A DNA stretch of 64,000 nucleotides from assembly GCA_024707075.1 (NCBI GenBank), contig JANQAK010000004.1:1-64000 (forward strand), given 5' to 3'. The notes under the pieces are model-generated. The model was not told the origin of the DNA. It made no database searches and worked only from the letters and a program-made list of their open reading frames with translations. The stretch is from Afipia sp. (GTDB lineage Bacteria > Pseudomonadota > Alphaproteobacteria > Rhizobiales > Xanthobacteraceae). The stretch's first letter is position 1, and every line of letters begins with the position of its first letter. The position numbers and the translations under genes are program-made. This document shows positions 25,157-34,305 of this stretch, one piece after another.

Positions 25157-25639
25157 ATGCGAGCAGCAACGGACAACTCCATGACGATGAAGTCGAGCTT
25201 TCGACATGCTGGCTTTACTGATGCGTCAGAAACCGCGAGGCGTTTATCTCGACAGCGGGCCCATCGTCTGTCGATCCAGTTGACCGCTGGGACGCTGCTT
25301 CTGGCGGTCGCTGGTTCATGGTCCGGAGCTGAGGCGCAGTCCACCAAAGGCAAGGTCGTCGGCCTGGGAGCAGCCACGTGCCAGCGGTTCAAAGATGACG
25401 TGAAGTCCAACGCCATACTCCGTCGCGATTACATGGCTTGGGCGCAAGGCTTTATGAGTGGAATGCTGGCGAGCCAGCCGGGCGGGGCTGACGAACAGAT
25501 CAATCTCAACCCGGTCACGTACGACCTCGTCAGTCAGTTGCATTTTCTCGAAGATCACTGCTCTCAGAATTCGGCGCTCCGGTTTTCCGAGGCCGTCGCG
25601 GCGCTCTTTCACCGGCTGCTCAAGGAAAGCAAGACATGA
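25157..25639 (+). CDS. exported protein of unknown function
   Basis: A 160-residue protein. After a polar N-terminus comes a basic and hydrophobic stretch (RLSIQLTAGTLLLAVAGSW) that looks like a signal peptide with cleavage near AEA-Q. The mature part is mostly helical, with two cysteines (GAATCQRFKDD and LEDHCSQNS) and the phrase DYMAWAQGFMSGML. I recall similar small exported proteins in Bradyrhizobium genomes but no assigned function. The start is uncertain (ATG 25157, 25181 or 25187). It begins 4 bases after the GPNGG gene and is likely in the same transcript. Confidence 0.6.
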   Translation: MRAATDNSMTMKSSFRHAGFTDASETARRLSRQRAHRLSIQLTAGTLLLAVAGSWSGAEAQSTKGKVVGLGAATCQRFKDDVKSNAILRRDYMAWAQGFMSGMLASQPGGADEQINLNPVTYDLVSQLHFLEDHCSQNSALRFSEAVAALFHRLLKESKT

Positions 25640-25759
25640 CTGTCCACACCGGAGTTCCAGCCAGACCCTGGACGACGACCCTTCGATCACATTCTTCGGG
25701 GTCCGATGTCGCGGCACCAAGCTCATGAATGTCTCGATTTGCGGTAACAGGAGTCGCCG

Positions 25760-27931
25760 ATGACCCAAGAAACGCTGGTGACAACGCGCATGCGGATCGA
25801 GGGAATGGACTGCGCTTTCTGTGCGATCAAGATCGAGAACGCGCTGAAGCGCGTTGCCGGTGTCGCGGAAGTCAATGTTTCCGCGACCGGAGGGACTGTC
25901 ATTGTAAAACATGACCTTCCGGACACGGAAACATTGCGCGTCCGGATAGTGGCTCTGGGCTACAAGGTTATTGGCACCGAGCACGTGTTTGCAAAGGTGG
26001 ACCCAACTGTAGGTCAATCAACGCACGCGCATCAGGACGGTCACTCCCACGATCATGGTCCAATCGATGGATCTTGGTGGCGGACGAGTAAAGGACTTCT
26101 CACGATTGCGTCCGGATCGGCTTTAGCCGCAGCATTTCTGCTGGGGAAGGCATTTCCGGCGACGGAACGCTGGGCGTTTCTGATAGCCATGCTGGTCGGG
26201 CTGATCCCGATCGGAAGACGAGCTATCTCCGCGGCGCTCACGGGCACGCCATTTTCGATCGAGATGTTGATGACGATCGCGGCCATCGGCGCGGTCTTTA
26301 TAGGCGCAACGGAGGAGGCGGCCGCAGTCGTCTTCCTGTTCCTGATCGGAGAACTGTTGGAGGGCGTTGCTGCGAGTCGTGCGCGCGCCAGCATCCAAAG
26401 TCTAACCGAACTCATTCCAAAGACCGCGAGGCTCGAAGAGAACGGCCAGGTGCGCGAAGTTCAGGCCGATACGCTTGCGGTAGGTGCGATGATCCAGGTC
26501 CGGCCCGGCGATCGCATCCCGGCGGACGGCATCATCGTTTCTGGAGAGAGTTCGATCGACGAAGCGCCGGTCTCCGGGGAAAGTATGCCTATCCGAAAGG
26601 GGCCGCAGCAAAGTCTGTTCGCCGGCACGATCAACGGCGATGGGCTGCTCAGTGTTCGGGTCACCGCTGCAGCCGCTGACAACACGATCGCACGGGTCGT
26701 TCGGCTGGTCGAGGAAGCTCAGGAATCAAAAGCACCGACTGAGCGATTCATCGATCGTTTCTCTCGCTACTACACGCCGGGCGTAGTCGTCGTCGCAACC
26801 CTAATCGCGACCCTCCCGCCGTTGCTCATGGGCGGTACGTGGAATGAGTGGATCTACAAAGGACTGGCTATCCTCCTGATCGGCTGTCCCTGTGCTCTGG
26901 TGATTTCGACACCGGCTGCCATTGCTGCCAGCCTGTCTGCCGGCGCGCGGCGTGGACTTCTGCTGAAGGGTGGGGCCGTGCTGGAGCAGATCGGCAAGAT
27001 CACGATGGCCTGTTTTGACAAGACGGGCACGCTCACCGCCGGAAAACCGCAAGTCACCGACATTGTTTCGTTCGGTACCGCAGAAGCTGATGTGCTGCGG
27101 GTCGCCGCGGCACTCGAGTCAGGATCCAGTCACCCGTTGGCGACGGCTATCCTGGCGAAAGCCTCGGAGCAGAAGTTATCGTTACCACAGGCTTCGGATT
27201 CACAGGCCATCGGCGGAAAGGGCGTCCGTGCGACGGTCGATGGCAAACAGATCGTTCTGGGTTCGCCCCGGGCAGCCGGCGATATTACGGCACTGAGCGA
27301 CGAGCAAAACAGTCGCATTGTGGCGCTGAACGATGAAGGCAAGACGGTATCAGTGGTGCTGATCGACAGGGTGCCTGCCGGCGCCATCGCGATGCGGGAC
27401 GAACCTCGTCCGGATGCGGCGAGAGGCCTGAAGCTTTTGGCGGATATCGGCATTCGAACCTTGATGTTGACTGGCGACAATCGGCGCACGGCGGCGGCGA
27501 TCGGCAAGCAACTTGGAATCGAGGTGCAGGCTGAACTGCTTCCACAAGACAAGCAGCGAATTGTCGGTGAGCTTCAGAAGGAGGGCTTCTCTGTTGCCAA
27601 GGTCGGCGACGGCATCAACGATGCGCCGGCGCTCGCCGCTGCGGACGTCGGGATTGCGATGGGTGGCGGTACCGATGTCGCGCTGGAAACTGCCGACGCC
27701 GCTGTGCTTCACGGCCGCGTCGCGGACGTGGCCGCTATGGTCGATCTGTCGAAGCGGACGATGCTGAATATCAAGCAAAACATCACCGTTGCGCTCGGTC
27801 TCAAGGCAGTTTTTCTCGTCACCACGGTCGCCGGCGTGACGGGGCTGTGGCCCGCCATTCTCGCTGACACCGGAGCGACCGTGGTGGTGACATTGAATGC
27901 ATTGCGCCTGCTGAAGCCACCCAGGATCTGA
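25760..27931 (+). CDS. second Zn/Cd/Pb-exporting P1B-type ATPase
   Basis: A 723-residue heavy-metal ATPase. One N-terminal HMA domain has an intact GMDCAFC motif (C18 and C21), followed by a His-rich linker (THAHQDGHSHDHG) and eight membrane segments. Core motifs are membrane CPC starting at C376, DKTGT with D420, GSSHPLATAI and GDGINDAPA. The last helix reads ADTGATVVVTLNALRLL, with the Asp typical of Zn/Cd/Pb exporters (ZntA/CadA). Compared with the 848-residue ATPase at 5015 it has one HMA rather than two and a normal CxxC. An AGGAG site precedes the ATG. No MerR gene is adjacent. Confidence 0.92.
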   Translation: MTQETLVTTRMRIEGMDCAFCAIKIENALKRVAGVAEVNVSATGGTVIVKHDLPDTETLRVRIVALGYKVIGTEHVFAKVDPTVGQSTHAHQDGHSHDHGPIDGSWWRTSKGLLTIASGSALAAAFLLGKAFPATERWAFLIAMLVGLIPIGRRAISAALTGTPFSIEMLMTIAAIGAVFIGATEEAAAVVFLFLIGELLEGVAASRARASIQSLTELIPKTARLEENGQVREVQADTLAVGAMIQVRPGDRIPADGIIVSGESSIDEAPVSGESMPIRKGPQQSLFAGTINGDGLLSVRVTAAAADNTIARVVRLVEEAQESKAPTERFIDRFSRYYTPGVVVVATLIATLPPLLMGGTWNEWIYKGLAILLIGCPCALVISTPAAIAASLSAGARRGLLLKGGAVLEQIGKITMACFDKTGTLTAGKPQVTDIVSFGTAEADVLRVAAALESGSSHPLATAILAKASEQKLSLPQASDSQAIGGKGVRATVDGKQIVLGSPRAAGDITALSDEQNSRIVALNDEGKTVSVVLIDRVPAGAIAMRDEPRPDAARGLKLLADIGIRTLMLTGDNRRTAAAIGKQLGIEVQAELLPQDKQRIVGELQKEGFSVAKVGDGINDAPALAAADVGIAMGGGTDVALETADAAVLHGRVADVAAMVDLSKRTMLNIKQNITVALGLKAVFLVTTVAGVTGLWPAILADTGATVVVTLNALRLLKPPRI

Positions 27932-27981
27932 TACGACATCCGTTCTCGAGGCAACATTCGCTTGAACAGAAGGATAGCAAC

Positions 27982-28296
27982 ATGGGTTTCGACCAGTACC
28001 ACGAACCGCCGGAAGAACTTTCGCAGGAAACTCGCACCTTCGCGCGGATGATCACTTCTCTGATCGAGGAGGCGGAGGCCATCAGCTGGTACGAACAGAG
28101 AATGTCTGTCGAAAAAGACAAAAGCGCCAAGGCGATCATGGCGAACGCGCAGAAGGAAGAGTTCAAGCATTTCGGAATGAATCTGGAGTTTCTTTTACGC
28201 AAGAAGACAAACTGGCGGATCGAACTGCAGGGCATCCTTTTTACGAAGGGCGATATCGTGAAGCGCGGGGAGGCTGCCGAGAAGAAACTCGATTGA
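27982..28296 (+). CDS. EncFtn-like ferritin (encapsulated-ferritin family), no shell gene nearby
   Basis: A 104-residue two-helix protein. From memory of the Rhodospirillum rubrum EncFtn sequence, the metal residues line up. E29, E30, E32, W36 and Y37 (IEEAEAISWYEQR) match the entry and ferroxidase residues of helix 1, and E60 and H63 (KEEFKHFGM) match those of helix 2. Such proteins form decamers that oxidise Fe(II) at subunit interfaces. EncFtn proteins usually carry a C-terminal tag that loads them into an encapsulin shell. This one ends EAAEKKLD with no such tag, and no encapsulin gene is present in the window. It follows the P-type ATPase by 50 bases. Confidence 0.75.
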   Translation: MGFDQYHEPPEELSQETRTFARMITSLIEEAEAISWYEQRMSVEKDKSAKAIMANAQKEEFKHFGMNLEFLLRKKTNWRIELQGILFTKGDIVKRGEAAEKKLD

Positions 28297-28315
28297 TCTG
28301 ACATGGAGAATAGTC

Positions 28316-28600
28316 ATGGAGGAGAAAAGGATAGGCCCACGGACAAGGGTGCTGAAAGCCGGCACGATTGCCTTCGGCGGCGCCGTCATCGACTGCATCG
28401 TCCGAAACATGAGTACTTCCGGAGCGTTGCTCGAGGTCGCGAGTCCTCTCGGCATTCCACTCCATTTCGTCCTCGTCATCCCTTCGGATCACATTTCTCG
28501 ATCGTGCCGGCGGATCTGGGTGTCCGAACGGCGCATCGGGGTTCTCTTCGATCGCACGAACGAAGGCACGCCAGTGCAGACAAAAGGAAACGTCTCTTGA
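28316..28600 (+). CDS. PilZ-domain protein
   Basis: A 94-residue single-domain protein. The N-terminal RIGPRTRVLKAG (RxxxR-like) and VRNMSTSGALLEV (matching the D/NxSxxG element) are the c-di-GMP-binding signatures of PilZ domains. The rest forms the expected beta-barrel. It is one of the short stand-alone PilZ proteins common in Bradyrhizobium. The target is unknown. Its stop overlaps the TTG start of the next gene, which links it to the exported protein and the CDF exporter downstream. Confidence 0.8.
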   Translation: MEEKRIGPRTRVLKAGTIAFGGAVIDCIVRNMSTSGALLEVASPLGIPLHFVLVIPSDHISRSCRRIWVSERRIGVLFDRTNEGTPVQTKGNVS

Positions 28601-29088
28601 AAAGACGGTCGGCAATCCCGCTCGCAGCGTTTTTGCTGATGTCCCTGCAGGCCAGCGGGCAGTCGGCGGCGCGCAGCGGCATGGCCACGGAAAGACCTTG
28701 GGCATCCGAGCACATTGAGGGGCTCCCGGCCGACATTAGACGGCGAATAGTTGCGCTTGAGCGCGTGTGCGGCAATGCGGCAGCCGCCGCCCATTACTTC
28801 GCGGTGTCGATCGAGGCGGGAGGCCAGCGCTTTGTGTCGCTGCATTTCGAGGAATTCGCCTGCGGGAACCGGGCAGCCGTCTGCAACGGTAACGGCTGTC
28901 TCCATGAGATCTACGCGGAGTCGCGTGGCCGCTATCGGATCGTATTTAGCAGGAAGGCTTTGGATGTGAGGATGACGAACGCCGGAGGAATTGCCGGCTT
29001 AGAGGTCTCGCAACCCAATACCAAGGAAACATATCGGTGGAACGGTCGTGGCTTCACGCCGGTCCGAACCGTAAGAAATGGACCATAG
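28597..29088 (+). CDS. exported Cys-rich protein of unknown function, paralogue 2
   Basis: About 163 residues. The likely start is a TTG at 28597, preceded by an AAGGAAA site, which gives a basic signal peptide (KRRSAIPLAAFLLMSLQASG). The next in-frame ATG (28639) would cut into it. The mature domain has VCGNA and FVSLHFEEFACGNRAAVCNGNGCLHEIY, shared in pattern with the protein at 15485-15973. Its final codon is directly followed by the next gene. Disulfide-bonded or metal-binding periplasmic roles are possible; none is shown. Confidence 0.65.
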   Translation: MKRRSAIPLAAFLLMSLQASGQSAARSGMATERPWASEHIEGLPADIRRRIVALERVCGNAAAAAHYFAVSIEAGGQRFVSLHFEEFACGNRAAVCNGNGCLHEIYAESRGRYRIVFSRKALDVRMTNAGGIAGLEVSQPNTKETYRWNGRGFTPVRTVRNGP

Positions 29089-29946
29089 ATGGCGTCTTCA
29101 ATTATCCAGCACCTCCATCTCGGAGGCGCGAGCCTCAGCTATCGTAAGAAATTTCGGCTGTTCTTTACGGTTGTGGCTGTCGTCCTGGTGCTCGGATGCG
29201 TCAAGATCGGGGTGCACTATTTCGGATTCGAGTTTCTCGAACTGAACGCGCTGCTGACCAGCGGAATTGGCGGTGCCATCTTCATCATTGGGTTCCTTCT
29301 CTCTAGCATCCTCGCCGACTACAAGGAGGCTGAGCGCATACCAGCCGACATTCGCACCTCGATCGAGGCGATCGACGGCGATCTCGAATCGTTCGCTGCA
29401 GTCAACAAGGATTTCGATCTGCGCGAATGTCGGCAGATCCTGTTGGCGACGATTGACAAATTGCGCGCAGGTCTAAGCCATGCGCGCAATCACAAGGACA
29501 TACCCCCCGTCTTGGAAGAGCTTGCAAAGTTGACGCCGATTTTCGGGCGCCTCGAAGGGATGGGCATGGCGGCGAATTTCGTCGTCCGCCTGCGGACGAC
29601 GCAGGATGTATTGCGCAGGTCGATGTTGCGCATCTATCAGATACAGCGGGTCGAGTTCGTACCGTCCGTTCACGTGCTGGTACAGACGCTGGTGTTCTCC
29701 ATTGTGATCATGATGCTCTTTCTAAAGACGGAGGGGGACCCGGCATCCGCAATGATGTTCGGCTTCATCTCCTACATGTTTATCTACGCGTTGTACCTCG
29801 TCCGTCTTCTGGAGCAGCCCTTCGCAAGGGGGCATGGATCTCTGGACGACGTCAGTTTCTTTCTGTTCGACGAACTCGAAGAAAGGCTGCGAAAGGCGCT
29901 CGGCGGGGGCGCCGCCACGCAGCATAACAAACACGCGGAGGTCTAG
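29089..29946 (+). CDS. integral membrane protein of unknown function
   Basis: A 285-residue protein. Hydrophobic segments lie near residues 24-44 and 54-76, then a ~120-residue soluble helical part, then two more segments near 200-218 and 225-245. The soluble tail includes FFLFDELEERLRKAL. The architecture loosely resembles bestrophin-like (DUF4239) channels, but I cannot confirm that. It starts right after the preceding stop codon and lies 2 bases ahead of the CDF exporter, so it is translated with it. It may be an accessory of metal or ion flux, which is inference. Confidence 0.65.
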   Translation: MASSIIQHLHLGGASLSYRKKFRLFFTVVAVVLVLGCVKIGVHYFGFEFLELNALLTSGIGGAIFIIGFLLSSILADYKEAERIPADIRTSIEAIDGDLESFAAVNKDFDLRECRQILLATIDKLRAGLSHARNHKDIPPVLEELAKLTPIFGRLEGMGMAANFVVRLRTTQDVLRRSMLRIYQIQRVEFVPSVHVLVQTLVFSIVIMMLFLKTEGDPASAMMFGFISYMFIYALYLVRLLEQPFARGHGSLDDVSFFLFDELEERLRKALGGGAATQHNKHAEV

Positions 29947-29948
29947 CG

Positions 29949-30848
29949 ATGCACGGCGGAGGTTCGACGGGAACTGCAGCGGCAAAACACGCAAATCGAC
30001 TGCGTTGGGCACTGGCGCTGACCGGCACCTACATGATTGCAGAGGTGGTCGGTGCCTTGGTTACCGGCAGCCTGGCGCTGCTCGCGGACGCGGCGCACAT
30101 GTTGACCGATGTCGGCGGCCTTGCGCTGGCGCTGCTCGCGATCCGTTTCGCGACGCGTGAGGCCACTCCACAATTGACCTACGGTTATTTGCGAACGGAG
30201 GTGTTATCAGCGCTTACCAACGCCGTAGTTTTGCTATTGCTGACAGTCTACATCTTGTACGAGGCGTATCAGCGCTTTCTAGCGCCGCCAGAAATTCTGA
30301 GCGGCCCGATGCTCATTGTCGCGGCGATCGGCCTCGTTGTGAACTTGATCAGTATGCGGTTGCTGGCCGGCGGGTCATCCGAAAGCTTGAACGTCAAGGG
30401 CGCCTATCTGGAGGTGCTGGGCGACATGCTGGGATCCGTCGGCGTTATTTTCGCGGCCTTGATCATCATGTGGACGGGCTGGCGATTGGCTGATCCGATT
30501 ATGGGTGCCGGCATTGGCCTGTTCATCGTGCCAAGGACATGGACCCTCCTAAAACAAGTGACGCATATCCTGATGGAGGGCACGCCGCCGAATATCGATC
30601 TGGCATTACTGGAACGGAAGCTCATGGACATCCCCGGTGTGACCGCTGTTCAAGATATGCACGTCTGGACTGTGACGTCCGGGTTTGACGCAATGAGCTG
30701 CCATCTCGTCGTCGCTGACATCTCGAAGGCCAGAGACGCACTGCAGAACGCCCGCCGCGTGATGAAGGATAATTTCGGTATCGACCACGTCACGATCCAA
30801 GTCGAAGACGACGTCTTGAGGGCGGAGGAGGCTGTGCTGCATGTCTGA
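29949..30848 (+). CDS. czcD: CzcD-type cation diffusion facilitator
   Basis: A 299-residue inner-membrane Zn/Co/Cd-proton antiporter. Six membrane segments are followed by a C-terminal cytoplasmic domain with the CDF pattern (VTAVQDMHVWTVTSGFDAMSCHL). Transport-site residues are in segment 2, DAAHMLTD (H50 and D54), and segment 5, LEVLGD (E155 and D159), where Glu replaces the more usual His. The N-terminus is short, with few His. It is the last gene of a run starting with the EncFtn/PilZ genes. It passes metal to the periplasm, where the CzcCBA pumps could pick it up. Confidence 0.92.
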   Translation: MHGGGSTGTAAAKHANRLRWALALTGTYMIAEVVGALVTGSLALLADAAHMLTDVGGLALALLAIRFATREATPQLTYGYLRTEVLSALTNAVVLLLLTVYILYEAYQRFLAPPEILSGPMLIVAAIGLVVNLISMRLLAGGSSESLNVKGAYLEVLGDMLGSVGVIFAALIIMWTGWRLADPIMGAGIGLFIVPRTWTLLKQVTHILMEGTPPNIDLALLERKLMDIPGVTAVQDMHVWTVTSGFDAMSCHLVVADISKARDALQNARRVMKDNFGIDHVTIQVEDDVLRAEEAVLHV

Positions 30849-30966
30849 TGTCGAATACCGGCCCGCCACGCGTGGCGCTGCACCGCTTGCAGAAGTTCTA
30901 TCCCTATGCCGCAGCACTCTTAGGGCGAATGACGCCAGACAAATTCATCCACCTTCGTGAGGGCGT

Positions 30967-31902
30967 GTGGCCATGATCAGAAGCATCGAGATGGTGACTC
31001 TGCTGCAGACCTTGATCGCGGCCGAGCAGGGCAGCTTTCACAAAGCTGGGATGCTGCTCGGCATTCCCGCATCCACGGTCAGCCGCCGCGTCAGGAGTCT
31101 GGAGAACCAGCTCGGCGTCAGACTGTTCGACCGCCATCGCCATGGCATCCGTCCGACCGCCGCCAGCAACGCGTTTCTCAAACCGATCCGTCGCATACTC
31201 GACGAACTCAACACGGTGTTGATCAATGCCAAAACCATCGCGCGCGGCAAGGCCGGCGCGCTGCACATCGGCCTCTACGTTTCGCCGTCGACGGGCCAGT
31301 TGCGAACGGTGTTGCACGAATACAAGAACGCCTTCCCAAATGTCGACGTACAGTATGTGGAGGGAGAGCGCAGCCTCCTGATGGAGCGGCTCAACGCGGG
31401 TTCGATCGATGTCGCCATCGTTGTCGGTCATTTCCGCAGCGGCATGCATGACATCGTCCCGTTATGGTCCGAGAAGATCTTGGTCGCGATGGCAGCAACA
31501 CACTCCCTCGCCGACAAGGCGACGTTGACGTGGGACGATCTGCGCACCGAACATATCCTGCTCGGCCGCGATCCCGGTCCCGAGCTCAGGGACCATTTGT
31601 TGTCCAGACTCAACGCATCCGGCGATCTGCCGGCCATTCGTCACTCCCATATCGGTCGCGATTTCGTGCTGAGCCTCCTCGATATCGAATCCGACGTCAC
31701 CCTGCTGTACGAGGCTGACACCGGAGCGCAGCACCCCGGCGTCATCTATCGCGAGGTGGTCGATGACGAGGGGCCGAGCCTGGTGCCTTACTTCGCGTGT
31801 TGGATCACCAGCAACGATAATCCGGCGCTTCAGCACTTCCTCGATCTGCTTCGTCAGCACAAGGGTCCGCAGCGTCAGCCGCACAGCATACGTCCCCGTT
31901 AG
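30967..31902 (+). CDS. LysR-family regulator at the edge of the trb cluster
   Basis: A 311-residue LysR-type protein. The N-terminal winged helix (about residues 5-65) reads SFHKAGMLLGIPASTVSRRVRSLENQLGVRLFDR. The rest is a substrate-binding domain (about 93-295). The gene is convergent with the trb operon and ends 4 bases after the DUF2274 stop in the opposite direction. A LysR gene at this place is a recurring part of alphaproteobacterial trb-type elements, so it may control transfer genes. The alternative start is ATG 30973. Confidence 0.9.
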   Translation: MAMIRSIEMVTLLQTLIAAEQGSFHKAGMLLGIPASTVSRRVRSLENQLGVRLFDRHRHGIRPTAASNAFLKPIRRILDELNTVLINAKTIARGKAGALHIGLYVSPSTGQLRTVLHEYKNAFPNVDVQYVEGERSLLMERLNAGSIDVAIVVGHFRSGMHDIVPLWSEKILVAMAATHSLADKATLTWDDLRTEHILLGRDPGPELRDHLLSRLNASGDLPAIRHSHIGRDFVLSLLDIESDVTLLYEADTGAQHPGVIYREVVDDEGPSLVPYFACWITSNDNPALQHFLDLLRQHKGPQRQPHSIRPR

Positions 31903-32144
31903 TCCTGTTGCGCGGGTTTCGCTTTGCGCGCCTGCAGGAACGCGCGATCGGTCGCCATAAAGCGCGCGAGCATCGGAGCGATCAGCTTTATCGGATCGGC
32001 TTGCTGTCCTGTCTCGCGAGTGAGCACCTCGGCGTAGACGAGGAGATCGCGGTGCACTGACCCCGGCAATTCGGTGGCGATCTTCACAGGTTTATCGTTG
32101 TTGAGGGGACCTAGCTTGAGCTTTGCCATGGGGCCATCCGTCAT
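31899..32144 (-). CDS. DUF2274 protein of the trb cluster
   Basis: An 81-residue cytoplasmic protein. After MTDGP the family-like start MAKLKLGPLNNDKPVK appears, followed by the helical part HRDLLVYAEVLTRETGQQ and LIAPMLARFMATDRAF. DUF2274 genes regularly close the trbB-trbI operon. The ATG at 32144 overlaps the trbI stop (ATGA); ATG 32129 is the usual family start. Function is unknown; a ribbon-helix-helix-like regulator has some appeal given its size. Confidence 0.8.
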   Translation of the reverse strand: MTDGPMAKLKLGPLNNDKPVKIATELPGSVHRDLLVYAEVLTRETGQQADPIKLIAPMLARFMATDRAFLQARKAKPAQQD

Positions 32145-33340
32145 GTCTTGTAGGGTGTGAGCACGAGATCGCGGTTGACGATCACCCTCACCGGAAAGCC
32201 CGGCCGGATGGTGAGTGTCGGTTGTACGTTGAGTTGACGACGCACCAGGGTCTGGCCGCTCTGGTTGATCGTATCCTGGCTGCCGCGGCGCAGCGCGCGA
32301 ACCAATGAGTTGTCGCCGCTGAGCACGAGTTCGCTGCCGATCCCAAGCAAAGTCGAGATAGCCGCCGCTTGCAGAAGATTGCCCCAGTGATAGTCGACGC
32401 CATCCTCGAGGCCGGCGTACCCTTGCGTATCCGCGCCGGATTGCCGCTCCAGCACAATCGACTTGCCGTTCGGCAAGATGATACGATTCCACACCAGCAG
32501 CACACGCGATTGGCCGAACGAAATCTGGCTATCATATTGTCCGATCAGCCGCGCGCCTTGCGGGACCAACAGATATTTGCCCGTGGGACTGTCGTAGACA
32601 TTCTCGGTGACCTGCGCGGTGATTTCACCCGGCAGGTCCGAGCGGATGCCTGTGATGAGCGCCGCCGGAATAACTGCGCCGGCTTGCACGATGTAGCGCG
32701 ACGCTGGCTTCTCGATCCGGTCCGGACTGACGGTACGCTTGTCGGCGGTAGCATTCACGAAAGCGAGCTTGCGATCCTGCATGTTCTGCAACGCGTCCGG
32801 ATCGAGCGGCGGCTTGCCGTCGGCCGCAGTCGCATTGGCCGTGGACGTTGCGGGAGACGCGGCGCTGCTTGCCGGAGACTGCCGCACATTGGTGCTGGCG
32901 AAGACGCGGCTGACGCGGGCCGCTTCGTTCTCCTGCACGATCCGCTGTTCGCCGGCATCGAGCCCGCCGCTTGAAGCGCCTTGCGCCGCAAGGATCGGCC
33001 GGCCGAGATCGCCGGGAAGGGGCGGACCGAGTTGCGGCACCGTGCGCGGCGGCGGTGTGTCGCGGGGCAGTCCTGCATAGTCCTTCGGCAGTGTCGCAAG
33101 TCCGTCCGCTGTGGTCTTGTGGTCGGTGCTGTAGAGTTCGGTGCCATTGTCCTGGCGCGCCGAGCGCGATTGCAGCGCCCAGATCATCGCGCCGAGCACG
33201 GCGATACCGACGATGCCGCCGAGCCCGGCCAGAACTTTACGTGACAAACGCGTCACGCGCGGTCGCTCAGGCCGCAGCCGCAATTGCGCCGTGAGCGCGT
33301 CATCGGGATGGGGATGCGGATCACTCACCATAGTTTCCAT
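32141..33340 (-). CDS. trbI: TrbI/VirB10-type conjugation protein
   Basis: A 399-residue mating-channel protein that spans the inner membrane and reaches the outer-membrane core. An N-terminal cytoplasmic tail (PRVTRLSRK) precedes one membrane segment (about 38-57) and a Pro-rich periplasmic linker (TPPPRTVPQLGPPLPGD). The C-terminal VirB10 domain follows: ASRYIVQAGAVIPAALITGI, DSPTGKYLLVPQGARLIGQYDSQ and GVDYHWGNLLQAAAI. The start is either ATG 33340 or 33331; both overlap the trbG end. It works with TrbG and TrbF in the type IV secretion core. Confidence 0.93.
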   Translation of the reverse strand: METMVSDPHPHPDDALTAQLRLRPERPRVTRLSRKVLAGLGGIVGIAVLGAMIWALQSRSARQDNGTELYSTDHKTTADGLATLPKDYAGLPRDTPPPRTVPQLGPPLPGDLGRPILAAQGASSGGLDAGEQRIVQENEAARVSRVFASTNVRQSPASSAASPATSTANATAADGKPPLDPDALQNMQDRKLAFVNATADKRTVSPDRIEKPASRYIVQAGAVIPAALITGIRSDLPGEITAQVTENVYDSPTGKYLLVPQGARLIGQYDSQISFGQSRVLLVWNRIILPNGKSIVLERQSGADTQGYAGLEDGVDYHWGNLLQAAAISTLLGIGSELVLSGDNSLVRALRRGSQDTINQSGQTLVRRQLNVQPTLTIRPGFPVRVIVNRDLVLTPYKT

Positions 33341-34305
33341 CCGTCGGTGCGCACGATCCGCACTTTTTGCTGGTTGTCGCCACCGAGACGCAGTTCGGCG
33401 GCCGCGAACAGCCGGTCGACGATGTAGTAGTTCCGCCTGGCGCGGTAGTTGACGAGTTCAGCGCCGCCGTCGCTGCCGATCACGAACAGCGGCGGCATCT
33501 CGCCTTGCGTAATGCCGTGCGAGAACTCGATATAGACTTTCGAGCCGTCATCGAACACTTGGCTGGGTCGCCACGGCGGTGTGTCGCCCTCGATGCTGTA
33601 ACGGAAACGCAATTTTCCGAGATCCAGGCCGCTGTCGATCGGTGCCGCGGCATCGGCAGCCACATTCTGCCGGCGCAGCGCGATCAACTGGTCTTGCGGA
33701 TATTGCCACGACACCGAGGCCATGTAAGTCGTCTCGGTGGAGCGCAGCTCCATCAGGTAGGTCCGCCGGTCCGTGTTGATGATGAGATTGGTGGTGAGAT
33801 CCGCCCGCGTCGGCTTGGCCAGAATATGAATCCGCTTGGTCGGACCAGTACCGCTTTCGGTATCGCCGATTACCCAGCGCACCGTATCCCCGGCGGCCAC
33901 CGGCCCGGAGCCGACCAGTTGCTCGCCCTCTTGTAACGCGATGTCTGTCACTTGGCCCGGCGCCGTATAGACTTGGTAGAGCGCGCCATCGACAAAGGGA
34001 TAGACCTGCACGGCGTTGAGATAGCCATGTCGCGTCGGTTGAACCCTTGCGGCGTCGTTGGCTTTGGCGACCCGTTCCTTGGGATCCTTCGGCTCTGGTT
34101 TGGCGGTGGTCTTGCCGGGCAGCGGTTTGAGCTGGCCGGGAAGGGGGAGGATCTTGGGGAGTTCCAACACCTCGACCGGCTTCGGCGGTTCGGCCTGCAG
34201 CACCGCTGGTTCCAGATCGTCATAGCCGATCTGAGGCGGTTTCCAGGCGCAACCGGCCACCGGGAGGGCGCACAATATAATGTGTAGCAGGGACCGGGGT
34301 CGCAT
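33325..34305 (-). CDS. trbG: TrbG/VirB9-type conjugation lipoprotein
   Basis: A 326-residue outer-membrane core component. A lipoprotein signal peptide (MRPRSLLHIILCALPVAGC, Cys at about residue 19) is followed by a Pro/Lys-rich linker and two VirB9 domains. Landmarks are YPFVDGALYQVYTAPGQVTDI, RIHILAKPTRADLTTNLIIN and, at the C-terminus, VYIEFSHGI with NYYIVDRLFAAAELRLGG. I chose the start at 34305 because it gives the lipobox and overlaps the trbF stop; an open frame continues upstream but antisense to trbF. Confidence 0.93.
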   Translation of the reverse strand: MRPRSLLHIILCALPVAGCAWKPPQIGYDDLEPAVLQAEPPKPVEVLELPKILPLPGQLKPLPGKTTAKPEPKDPKERVAKANDAARVQPTRHGYLNAVQVYPFVDGALYQVYTAPGQVTDIALQEGEQLVGSGPVAAGDTVRWVIGDTESGTGPTKRIHILAKPTRADLTTNLIINTDRRTYLMELRSTETTYMASVSWQYPQDQLIALRRQNVAADAAAPIDSGLDLGKLRFRYSIEGDTPPWRPSQVFDDGSKVYIEFSHGITQGEMPPLFVIGSDGGAELVNYRARRNYYIVDRLFAAAELRLGGDNQQKVRIVRTDGWKLW

